DNA of 31,178 bases from Deltaproteobacteria bacterium. GTDB lineage: Bacteria; Desulfobacterota; DSM-4660; Desulfatiglandales; HGW-15. The notes under the pieces were generated by a model. It saw only the letters and a list, made by a program, of their open reading frames with translations. It did no database searches and was not told the DNA's origin. The translations under genes and the position numbers were made by a program. Positions 24,040 through 31,178 of the stretch are shown one piece after another. The stretch spans positions 1 through 31,178 of the forward strand of contig JAFGDF010000207.1 of the NCBI GenBank assembly GCA_016932235.1, written 5' to 3'. The stretch's first letter is position 1. Every line of letters starts with the position of its first letter.

Positions 24040-25644
24040 TTACCAAGGCTGGTAGAGGTCCAGATAAGACGGCAGGCCATCTAAAGGCCATTCCCCCTTA
24101 TTGAGAGAAGCTATCAGACCGGGTACGACTTCCGCAATTTCACTTGCCATAAGGCCGGATTCCCCCATTTCCTGTGCCAGCAAGTCCGCAGCAAGCCCAT
24201 GGAGATAAACCCCCGCAATAGAGGCCTCTAGAAGCGGCAATCCCCTCGCGACAAAACCGGCAATAAGACCTGTCAAAACATCACCCGAACCCCCGCTTGC
24301 CAGGGCGGGATTACCCGTGGGATTGATATGAACAATTGCGTCTGGTCCGGTAATAAGACTCCCCGCGCCTTTCAGCACAAGATAACAACGATGATCTTTT
24401 ACAAATCTGACAGCAGCTCCAACCCGGTCAGCTTGAACATCGGAAGCAGTCAGGCCCGCAAGTCTTCCCATTTCTCCTGGATGTGGCGTCAATATCCTTT
24501 TTTCACAATTATATGAGAGAACACCAAGATCTTCCGATATACAATTGAGACCGTCAGCGTCAATAATGACGGGAATCTCACACCGGGCGACAATTCTCCG
24601 TACAAGCGAGGATGTTTCCTTGTTTGTCGACAGGCCGGGCCCTATGGCAAGCGCCGATTTTCCATCCAGAAGCCTTTCGATATCCTCCTCCGCTCCCATA
24701 GATAAGCTTCCGTCATCAGTCTCAGGCAGGGGGGCTGTCATGGCCTCTGTAAGTTTGACTTCAAGGATTTCATTCAGGCTCTTTGGAATTCCAACCGTGA
24801 CAAGGCCTGCCCCCGCCCTGAGGGCTCCCAGTGCAGTAAGAGATGCGGCCCCTGTCTTCCCCACGGACCCTGCAAGTATCAGGAGGTGCCCCCTGTTTCC
24901 CTTGTGAATATTCTTCCCTCCGGACTTAAACAGGGGCATAAAATCACCCGGTTCAATGATACTGAAACGAGCGGGCATCCTTTCCGAAACAATACGGGGT
25001 ATGCATATATCAATCCGAGCCAGCCGTCCAACATGCTCGACTCCAGGATAAAGAAACTGTCCGAGCTTGGGGAACCCGAACGTCACGGTTAAATCGGCCT
25101 TAACGGCTATGCCCATTACCTCTCCAGTATCTGCATTGAGGCCGGAAGGGATATCTATAGACATTATAGGCCTTTCGGATAAGTTAATATCATCGATCAC
25201 GCTATAATAAAGAGATCTGACAGATGAATTTAGTCCGGTGCCGAATATGCCGTCTATGACAAAATCGTATTGTTCAAAATTCCCTCTGAATCTTTCCCAT
25301 TGTTCAGGGGTGGTTGTCTCCCGTATGTCCAGCTCCATCCGCCTGATAATCTCGAGGTTCGTCAACGCGTCACCGGTTATCCTTTCAAGCTGTGAAAGAA
25401 CAATAACCGTAACCCTGAATCCCGCCAAGTGAAGATACCTCGCCATGACATACCCGTCACCGCCATTATTACCGCTTCCGCAAAGAATAAGTATTCGAGA
25501 ACCTTCCGAAGGATTGAAATGCTCGATGAACAATCTTCCGGCTCCACGGGCGGCATTCTCCATAAGTACCACACCCGGAATACCAATCTCCTGGATCGTC
25601 AGACGATCCATTTCCTGAATTTCAGATGCCTTCACCAGTCTCAT
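24040..25644 (-). CDS. nnr: Bifunctional NAD(P)H-hydrate epimerase / ADP-dependent dehydratase
   Basis: This 534-residue fusion repairs NADH and NADPH damaged by hydration. The N-terminal epimerase domain (to about 215) includes GNNGGDGYVMARYL and SIDIPSGLNADTGE. The C-terminal dehydratase domain (about 235-515) includes GHLLILAGSVGKTGAASL, IDADGLNCI, LTPHPGEMGRLAG and NPALASGGSGDVLTGLIAGF. All expected motifs are seen, so both activities are likely. The start lies 23 bp inside the end of acpS. Confidence 0.95.
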   Translation of the reverse strand: MRLVKASEIQEMDRLTIQEIGIPGVVLMENAARGAGRLFIEHFNPSEGSRILILCGSGNNGGDGYVMARYLHLAGFRVTVIVLSQLERITGDALTNLEIIRRMELDIRETTTPEQWERFRGNFEQYDFVIDGIFGTGLNSSVRSLYYSVIDDINLSERPIMSIDIPSGLNADTGEVMGIAVKADLTVTFGFPKLGQFLYPGVEHVGRLARIDICIPRIVSERMPARFSIIEPGDFMPLFKSGGKNIHKGNRGHLLILAGSVGKTGAASLTALGALRAGAGLVTVGIPKSLNEILEVKLTEAMTAPLPETDDGSLSMGAEEDIERLLDGKSALAIGPGLSTNKETSSLVRRIVARCEIPVIIDADGLNCISEDLGVLSYNCEKRILTPHPGEMGRLAGLTASDVQADRVGAAVRFVKDHRCYLVLKGAGSLITGPDAIVHINPTGNPALASGGSGDVLTGLIAGFVARGLPLLEASIAGVYLHGLAADLLAQEMGESGLMASEIAEVVPGLIASLNKGEWPLDGLPSYLDLYQPW

Positions 25645-26023
25645 TTTTCATCTCCAGAACTACCATGGCGATCCCGTATTCCTTCTCATCGGAAAGACTC
25701 AAATGAAATCCGTTAATACCTTTATCCTTACAAACCTCAAGAGATTTCCCTTCCAGTTTTAATCCCGGCCTGCCTCCGGGAACACTGAATATTTCAATAT
25801 CCTGCCACGTCACTCCTTTTTCAATTCCCAGTCCAAGGGCCTTCACAAAGGCTTCCTTGGCCGCAAATCGAAGAGAAAAGGCCGATGGAGGATGGGCCCG
25901 GGCAGAACATGCTTCCCTTTCCAGGGGGGTGAAAACACGCTTCACAAACCTGTCTCCCCACTTGGATATTATCTCCTCCATTCTCTCTGTTTTTACCAGG
26001 TCAACGCCGATTCCATAAATCAT
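25622..26023 (-). CDS. acpS: Holo-[acyl-carrier-protein] synthase AcpS
   Basis: This 133-residue enzyme transfers phosphopantetheine from CoA to apo-acyl carrier protein, enabling fatty acid synthesis. The catalytic motifs are GIGVDLV with D8, and FAAKEAFVKAL with E57, both magnesium ligands. It ends with HLSLSDEKEYGIAMVV. The length is as expected. It starts 3 bp after pdxJ ends and overlaps the downstream nnr gene. Confidence 0.95.
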   Translation of the reverse strand: MIYGIGVDLVKTERMEEIISKWGDRFVKRVFTPLEREACSARAHPPSAFSLRFAAKEAFVKALGLGIEKGVTWQDIEIFSVPGGRPGLKLEGKSLEVCKDKGINGFHLSLSDEKEYGIAMVVLEMKNETGEGI

Positions 26024-26026
26024 ATT

Positions 26027-26746
26027 TTAAAAAGCCTTAACTAGGTCAATCATATCCTTAACCGCTTTTTCGATCCCGACGAAAACAGATCTCGCTATAA
26101 TACTGTGCCCTATGCTATACTCCTCTATATCCGGCAGGAACGAGAACCTTTTAATGTTCGAATAATCCAGGCCATGTCCCGCGCTTATCTTTAACTTCAA
26201 TTCCTTTGCCGTTTCAACCGCCCTCACAATCCTTTTGAAGCGTTCATCCGCCTCATATTCCGTTTTCGCCTCGGAATAATTTCCGGTATGGATCTCTACT
26301 ATTTCCGCTCCAGCGCCTTTGGCAATCTCTATCTGCTCTGGATCAGGATCCATGAAAAAACTGACTGCTATTCCCTTTTCTCGCAGATTATCAACCACCT
26401 TCCTGTATCTATCGGTATCTGAACTCACATCAAGCCCACCTTCGGTTGTAAGTTCTTTTCTTTTTTCCGGTACCAGTGTAACCAGATCAGGGACAACATC
26501 ACGGGCTATTTTCACCATTTCAGAAACCGCGGCCATCTCAAGGTTAAGTCTGCCTTTCACAGTCTGCCTCAATAATCTGAGATCACGGTCATTAATGTGA
26601 CGTCTATCCTCCCTGAGATGGCATATAATGCCATCAGCTCCGGCAAGCTCGGCAAGCGCCGCGGCTATTACAGGGTCAGGTTCATCGGTCCCTCTCGCCT
26701 GTCGGACGGTGGCCACATGATCAACATTCACCGCTAACCGTGCCAT
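26027..26746 (-). CDS. pdxJ: Pyridoxine 5'-phosphate synthase PdxJ
   Basis: This 239-residue TIM barrel condenses 1-deoxyxylulose 5-phosphate with 3-amino-2-oxopropyl phosphate in vitamin B6 synthesis. It begins LAVNVDHVATVRQARGTDEPDP and has ICHLREDRRHINDRD, LVPEKRKELTTEGGLDV, VEIHTGNYSEA, and KISAGHGLDYSN near the end. The length is normal. It lies 5 bp after ybeY and 3 bp before acpS. Confidence 0.96.
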   Translation of the reverse strand: MARLAVNVDHVATVRQARGTDEPDPVIAAALAELAGADGIICHLREDRRHINDRDLRLLRQTVKGRLNLEMAAVSEMVKIARDVVPDLVTLVPEKRKELTTEGGLDVSSDTDRYRKVVDNLREKGIAVSFFMDPDPEQIEIAKGAGAEIVEIHTGNYSEAKTEYEADERFKRIVRAVETAKELKLKISAGHGLDYSNIKRFSFLPDIEEYSIGHSIIARSVFVGIEKAVKDMIDLVKAF

Positions 26747-26751
26747 CTTTC

Positions 26752-27192
26752 TTATTCCTCCATAATCAAGTTGAGAAGCCTTTTCTCCTCTGTTTGCATT
26801 ATTTTTTCATCTTCCAACGATCTTTCATGATCATAGCCGTGAAGATGGAGGATTCCATGAACCAGCAGGCGAAAAACGGTCATCTCAAGAGATTCATTCG
26901 CTTCTTCTGATTCTCGTCTTGCCGTATCCACGGATATCACGACATCTCCCAGCATCACTGATTCGATATCCATCTGTGAGTCTCCTGTTATGGGAAAGGC
27001 CAGCACGTTGGTCGGCCCATCCCGCCCAAGGTAACTCCTGTTCAGTTCCGCTATCTGCTCATCCCCGGTAAAAAAAATGCTCAACTCCTTTTCATCAGAG
27101 CCCAAGTCTTTTAAGACCATTGACAGTCTCTTTTTTATCTTCCTGCTTTTTACCCCCGGGATCTTCAGACGGTGACTGATCTGTATTTCCAT
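26752..27192 (-). CDS. ybeY: Endoribonuclease YbeY (rRNA maturation)
   Basis: This 146-residue metal-dependent RNase matures the 3' end of 16S rRNA and takes part in ribosome quality control. The zinc site is the pattern HxxxHxxxxxH at H112, H116 and H122 (HGILHLHGYDH). GRDGPTNVLAFP precedes it. The start at 27192 lies 98 bp inside the preceding HD gene, in a different frame. A shorter start would remove part of the conserved N-terminal domain, so the overlap looks real. Confidence 0.95.
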   Translation of the reverse strand: MEIQISHRLKIPGVKSRKIKKRLSMVLKDLGSDEKELSIFFTGDEQIAELNRSYLGRDGPTNVLAFPITGDSQMDIESVMLGDVVISVDTARRESEEANESLEMTVFRLLVHGILHLHGYDHERSLEDEKIMQTEEKRLLNLIMEE

Positions 27193-29548
27193 TTCCTGCC
27201 TTTTTTACAAGCTTCGAGTCTTTCTCAGGGTATTCAATTCGATGGTGGAAAATACCGCTTAATGTCTTATTAAAACTCTTTGCTATCTCATGCAGATCTT
27301 TTAACGTGAGTTCACATTCATCCAGCTGCCCATCCGAAAAAACTTTGTTTATTATTTTTTGTACAACTCCCTGAATACGGGATGGAGTGGAGTCAACGAG
27401 AGATCTGGAAGCAGCTTCAACCATATCCGCGAGCATGACAAGTCCGGCCTCCTTGGTCTGCGGCTTTGGGCCAGGATATCTGAAGTCATCCTCTTTGATA
27501 CAGTATGATTTAATACCCTTGTTTTCCGCCTGTTCTTTTGCCTTCTGATAGAAAAACGTGATCAGGCTTTTTCCATGGTGCTGCTGAATGATATCAATTA
27601 TTTCCTTTCCAAGTTTATACTTCTTGGCCAGTTCGACACCATCCTTAACATGTGATATAAGAACAAGGCTGCTCATGGAAGGGGCCAGTTTCTCATGGCG
27701 GTTATCTCGGCCCATCTGGTTTTCAATAAAATAAAGCGGCTTTTTCATCTTTCCTATATCATGATAATAAGCGCTTACTTTGGCAATTAATGGATTGGCC
27801 TGGATCGCTTCGGCAGTTGCCTCAACCATATTGCTCACAATAACGCTATGGTGATATGTTCCGGGTGCCTGAACCATCAACTGTTTTAACAGGGGCTGTT
27901 CCAGATTGGCCAGCTCCAGAAGTTTCATGTCGGTCGTAAAACCAAAGGACATCTCCACAAGCGGGATTATGCCCGTTCCTATCACCCCGGTAAGAACCCC
28001 TCCGATAAAGCTCGATGTTAACGTTACAAGTGCTTCCGCGCTGTATAGAGACCCGTAATACATCTCTATTGAAAGACCCAGGATTATATTGACAAGAGCG
28101 ACCTTTAATCCGGTCTTTATCAGCATCCCCCTTTCACGATATACCCTAACTCCATGGGCCGCCACCAGGCTGCTTATAAAAAAATACATAAAGAATTCGG
28201 TCTTGCCTTCCATGATAAGCGAAGCAAGGACGGAGATTATCAGGGAGAATGTCGCCGCCATTCCGATTCCCTGAAACACGGTTATAATCATTGCCCCGCA
28301 GGCCACGGGCATGGCGAATATCAGAGCTTTTGCGGTGAAGAAATAAAAACCTCTGGCAATCTCCTCGGCAATGTAGCTATAGGCCCAAATGAATAGAAAA
28401 AGAACCAGCAGGGTTGAAACGTTAAACAGCAATTCCCTGCTGTGGTCATGATATCTGAATTTAATTGATCCTGTTAAGAAAAGAAAAGCAAAAAGAAACC
28501 CGATAAGAATGGCGATGCCCGGCATTCGTCCCAAAATATTGGATTGCCCCATATACCTGGCTTCCGCCGTGAGTTTCGGTAAATGTTCAGGTTCTATCCT
28601 TTCGCCCTCCCTGACAAGCATCTCACCTTTTTTTATCTTGTAATAAAATGGTTTTACAGCTTCGACAGCGAGTTCTTTTCTGTATTCCGTTTCTCTTTTA
28701 TTGAATGTAATATTGGGTTTTATCATGCGTGAGGCCATATTGACTGCAAGATTTGCGAGCTCCGGGGAATTGAGTTCCTTTCTCAAAGTTCCTGCCTGTC
28801 TTTTAATGAATTCCTTGGCATCTTCAACATCATAAAAACGTTTTATATCCGTTACCAGCTCCTCTTCCTGAGTGTATATACTCTGTAAAACTATACCCTT
28901 CTGCGATTGTCCTGCCAGAAGGGATGTGCTTCCAACGACCCCTTTTTCAAAAACCCTTGATAAAACGGATCCAATCTGCTGTTCCAGTTCCTCGGAGAAG
29001 CCTGTTTTTTCAATATCTGAAAAGAGCTTTTCATCAACTGCTATATCCAGAATCTCAAAAAATCTTTTCCGCAATAGTTCACTTTCTCCCTGCGACTCCA
29101 TGTTACTTGCAGACTCTGGAGCCGTCGCCTTCATGTCCTCTTTAAGTTGTGTCGTTTGCCCCCTTGCTTCTGAAAAGGCATCTTTAAGTCTGAGAGCTAA
29201 ATTCGAGGCCGTGGAATCAAAATCATAGACTTGCGGGACCTCCCCGGCGGCTTTCTGACGGTCTTTCTCAGTCAGTTCCTTGTTCTCAATGAGGATATCA
29301 TGCGACGCCTTAATATCTTTTTCAGCAATATCGCCAATTCGGTATTCTTTTGGCCTGTTTAATGCGTTGGGGAAAATGAGTAGGCTGGTAAAAAGGCTGA
29401 GGGCTATAAGTGCCAACCAAAGCTGTATCTGATAAGGGAAAAAACGCTTCCATGGGATTCGAATTTTCCCGGCAGAGTTGGATTCTCGCTCTTGCTTCCT
29501 GGATAACCGTATCCCTTTGCCTGCTATTGTTTTCGATTTCTTTGCCAT
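27095..29548 (-). CDS. 7TM-HD phosphodiesterase (PgpH-like HDIG protein)
   Basis: This 817-residue protein has a membrane helix near 41-59, an extracytoplasmic 7TMR-HDED domain to about 340, a seven-helix region (about 342-532) and a cytoplasmic HD domain. The HD metal motif YYHDIGKM has H596 and D597. HHSVIVSNMVE precedes it, and IIQQHHGK follows. In Firmicutes the relative PgpH degrades cyclic di-AMP. Activity here is likely but not proven. I start at the ATG at 29548 because the 13 codons upstream are unlike the family. The last 32 codons overlap ybeY. Confidence 0.93.
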   Translation of the reverse strand: MAKKSKTIAGKGIRLSRKQERESNSAGKIRIPWKRFFPYQIQLWLALIALSLFTSLLIFPNALNRPKEYRIGDIAEKDIKASHDILIENKELTEKDRQKAAGEVPQVYDFDSTASNLALRLKDAFSEARGQTTQLKEDMKATAPESASNMESQGESELLRKRFFEILDIAVDEKLFSDIEKTGFSEELEQQIGSVLSRVFEKGVVGSTSLLAGQSQKGIVLQSIYTQEEELVTDIKRFYDVEDAKEFIKRQAGTLRKELNSPELANLAVNMASRMIKPNITFNKRETEYRKELAVEAVKPFYYKIKKGEMLVREGERIEPEHLPKLTAEARYMGQSNILGRMPGIAILIGFLFAFLFLTGSIKFRYHDHSRELLFNVSTLLVLFLFIWAYSYIAEEIARGFYFFTAKALIFAMPVACGAMIITVFQGIGMAATFSLIISVLASLIMEGKTEFFMYFFISSLVAAHGVRVYRERGMLIKTGLKVALVNIILGLSIEMYYGSLYSAEALVTLTSSFIGGVLTGVIGTGIIPLVEMSFGFTTDMKLLELANLEQPLLKQLMVQAPGTYHHSVIVSNMVEATAEAIQANPLIAKVSAYYHDIGKMKKPLYFIENQMGRDNRHEKLAPSMSSLVLISHVKDGVELAKKYKLGKEIIDIIQQHHGKSLITFFYQKAKEQAENKGIKSYCIKEDDFRYPGPKPQTKEAGLVMLADMVEAASRSLVDSTPSRIQGVVQKIINKVFSDGQLDECELTLKDLHEIAKSFNKTLSGIFHHRIEYPEKDSKLVKKAGNGNTDQSPSEDPGGKKQEDKKETVNGLKRLGL

Positions 29549-29619
29549 ATAGATAATTCTTTTTTTATGAACCTTTTGATATATCAATCGGGAAAAGCTT
29601 ACCTCAGAATTCTCTGCAA

Positions 29620-30624
29620 TTACTTATTATTCCTCCCCGCTTTCCCCATCTCGTGTCTTTCATAGGCATCGATTATCTCTTGGACAAGGGGATGCCTTAT
29701 TACATCATCTCTGGTAAAATTCACGAACTTAATTCCGTTAATACCTTGTAGAAGTCCCCTCGCCTCGATCAAACCGGATGTCTTTCCCTCCGGTAAATCC
29801 GTCTGTGTTATATCACCTGTAATGACCGCCTTAGAGCTGAAGCCAAGCCTTGTCAGAAACATCTTCATCTGTTCGGTAGTGGCATTTTGCGCTTCATCAA
29901 GTATTACAAATGAATCATTCAGTGTTCTCCCTCTCATGAACGCCAACGGGGCCACTTCGATTATTCCCTTGTGCATAAGGCGTGATGCGTTCTCAAAATC
30001 CATCATGTCATGAAGCGCGTCATATAGCGGCCTGAGATAAGGGTCAACTTTCTCGGCAAGATCTCCGGGCAAAAAGCCCAGATGCTCTCCTGCCTCAACC
30101 GCGGGCCTTGCGAGGACGACTCTGTTAATTTCCTTTTTTACAAGACATGCAATAGCCATAGCCATAGCGAGGTAAGTTTTCCCCGTTCCGGCCGGGCCGA
30201 TTGCAAAAACTATGTCGAATCGTCTTATTCCGTCGAGATACTCTTTTTGGTTTATCGTTTTCGGGGTTATAATTTTTTTACTTGAGGAAATATAAACCTT
30301 ATCCAGAAATATTTTTCTTAAATCGGCCGAAGAATCACGGCTTAATATCCTGACCGCATATTCCACATCATTTGCGAATATTGGAAAATCTTCAATAATC
30401 AGGCCATACAACTGTCTAAGGACCTTTTCGCCGAGTTCAACCTCTGGATCACCGCCGTTAAGTATTATGTAATCACCCCTTGTCTGGATGCCGACTCCGA
30501 GCCTTTTCTCCAGGAGTTTTAAATGAGAATTCTGTTCACCGCATAATAACGCGAACGCATCATTCTCCTGAAAAAATATCTTTTTATTGGTCAGCGCCTC
30601 ATTGCTGACCGATCCTTTGCCCAA
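29620..30624 (-). CDS. phoH: PhoH-like ATPase
   Basis: This 334-residue protein has the PhoH ATPase domain, with Walker A GPAGTGKT (143-150), a Walker B segment FVILDEAQN, ARPAVEAGEHLGFLPGD, and the C-terminal GDITQTDLPEGKTSGL. An N-terminal region of about 120 residues resembles the KH-like part of the PhoH/YbeZ type. YbeZ proteins work with YbeY in ribosome maturation, which fits the gene order. It starts 3 bp after the yjbQ stop and ends 71 bp before the 7TM-HD gene. Confidence 0.94.
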   Translation of the reverse strand: MGKGSVSNEALTNKKIFFQENDAFALLCGEQNSHLKLLEKRLGVGIQTRGDYIILNGGDPEVELGEKVLRQLYGLIIEDFPIFANDVEYAVRILSRDSSADLRKIFLDKVYISSSKKIITPKTINQKEYLDGIRRFDIVFAIGPAGTGKTYLAMAMAIACLVKKEINRVVLARPAVEAGEHLGFLPGDLAEKVDPYLRPLYDALHDMMDFENASRLMHKGIIEVAPLAFMRGRTLNDSFVILDEAQNATTEQMKMFLTRLGFSSKAVITGDITQTDLPEGKTSGLIEARGLLQGINGIKFVNFTRDDVIRHPLVQEIIDAYERHEMGKAGRNNK

Positions 30625-30627
30625 TAT

Positions 30628-31047
30628 CTATTCTCCTACGACCTGTATTATGATCTTACGTTCCCTGGGTCTATTATCAAAATCAAGCAAAACAACCTGC
30701 TGCCATGTTCCGAGCGTCAGTTTACCACCTATCAGGGGTATATGCAATGATGGTCCAACTAGGGCGGCTCGAACGTGTGAATACCCGTTTCCGTCTCCCC
30801 ATCTTTCATTGTGTTCGTAGTAAATATCTCTCGGCGCTAACCGTTCTATGGCATTTATCATATCCCTGATAACGCCCGACTCATATTCTATTGTGGTTAG
30901 GGCAGCGGTTGACCCGGGGATAAATAAAGTCGCGAATCCATCTCTGATGGATAAATTATTCACAAATTTCATCAATTCCGGAGTGATATCAATAATATCC
31001 GTATTCGCAGAAGTCTTTACCGATATTTCTTGTGATTCGACATCCAT
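30628..31047 (-). CDS. YjbQ family protein (UPF0047), copy 2
   Basis: This 139-residue paralog of the protein at 8563-8979 has the family core: ANTDIIDITPELMKFV, DGFATLFIPGSTAALTTIEYE, HNERWGDGNGYSHVRAALVG and GKLTLGTWQQVVLLDFDNRPRERKI. The longer frame adds a hydrophobic 16-codon leader. I start at the ATG at 31047 because the family lacks a signal peptide, although the leader could in theory be one. Its location directly before phoH is common in this phylum. The function is unsettled (weak thiamine phosphate synthase activity is reported for the family). Confidence 0.9.
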   Translation of the reverse strand: MDVESQEISVKTSANTDIIDITPELMKFVNNLSIRDGFATLFIPGSTAALTTIEYESGVIRDMINAIERLAPRDIYYEHNERWGDGNGYSHVRAALVGPSLHIPLIGGKLTLGTWQQVVLLDFDNRPRERKIIIQVVGE

Positions 31048-31091
31048 ATATAATAATCCGCTAATGAAAAATAATAAATATGCAATCTTGA

Positions 31092-31143
31092 CCAAAATCC
31101 ACCATCAAATCAAAGACAATATGGTACTGGTGCTGGATTTTGG
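31092..31143. repeat. 10-bp inverted repeat at the right window edge
   Basis: CCAAAATCCA (31092-31101) pairs with TGGATTTTGG (31134-31143). The remaining 130 bp from 31048 to the edge holds no feature I can name. A plus-strand ATG at 31121 opens a short frame that is cut by the window edge. Confidence 0.35.
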
Positions 31144-31178
31144 CGTAACCCTGGCCACCAGCGAGGTGCCGGATGCAA

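Noticed and set aside
1..31178. CRISPR array or complete prophage
   Set aside because: No regularly spaced direct repeats and no phage structural, terminase or integrase genes are visible.
31121..31178. Start of a plus-strand gene at the right edge
   Set aside because: Only 19 codons are visible, with no ribosome binding site or recognisable sequence.

Overview
The window looks like a chromosomal segment of a Gram-negative anaerobe, most likely Desulfobacterota (former Deltaproteobacteria). This is inferred from gene content and order: a phoH / 7TM-HD / ybeY / pdxJ / acpS / nnrDE / tsaE / lysC chain, a CHASE2 receptor Ser/Thr kinase beside a PP2C phosphatase, a TRAP transporter, and Sir2 next to a SAM hydrolase. 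No rRNA or other taxonomic marker is present, so the genus is open.

Layout. (1) 1-3175: housekeeping genes. A tRNA-Ser(CGA) cut by the window edge, tadA, a small HNH nuclease, a translationally coupled sirtuin / SAM hydrolase pair, and a YbgC-like thioesterase. (2) 3176-8562: an accessory region with much debris. It holds a HepT/MntA toxin-antitoxin pair, a short inverted-repeat element, a broken PD-(D/E)XK-like gene, two small conserved hypothetical genes, a methyltransferase, two attC-like sites, and a decayed IetS-like subtilase that has lost its N-terminus. Two 40-bp direct repeats (3193-3232 and 6481-6520) bracket much of it. (3) 8563-15037: a YjbQ protein, then a metabolic cluster of TRAP transporter dctP-dctQ-dctM, an unusual SDR dehydrogenase and a zinc alcohol dehydrogenase. 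It has a good sigma-70 promoter and a pair of 22-bp repeats upstream. (4) 15038-15365: a gene-free stretch holding a 211-bp palindromic element. (5) 15366-31047: a long minus-strand run of core genes in two blocks. The first is CHASE2 kinase / PP2C / tsaD / DUF2062 / ksgA. The second is yjbQ / phoH / 7TM-HD / ybeY / pdxJ / acpS / nnrDE / tsaE / lysC / SLBB-HhH protein, tightly spaced and often overlapping.

The gene-free stretches contain several kinds of repetitive DNA that no gene explains. There is a 149-bp element in two nearly identical copies (8161-8309 and 13766-13914), each ending in a perfect or near-perfect 37-nt palindrome. There is a wider family of REP-like palindromes with a CTGTCGGA core (13731, 17830, 18757, 18924, 21650). 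There is also the isolated 211-bp palindrome at 15090-15300. One 149-bp copy abuts the truncated subtilase exactly where its catalytic-His motif should be.

I see no complete undescribed defence or mobile system. The strongest candidates for new biology are the 149-bp element and its palindrome family, the 211-bp palindrome, the possible integron-cassette remnants, and the SDR whose catalytic Asn and Lys appear to be exchanged.
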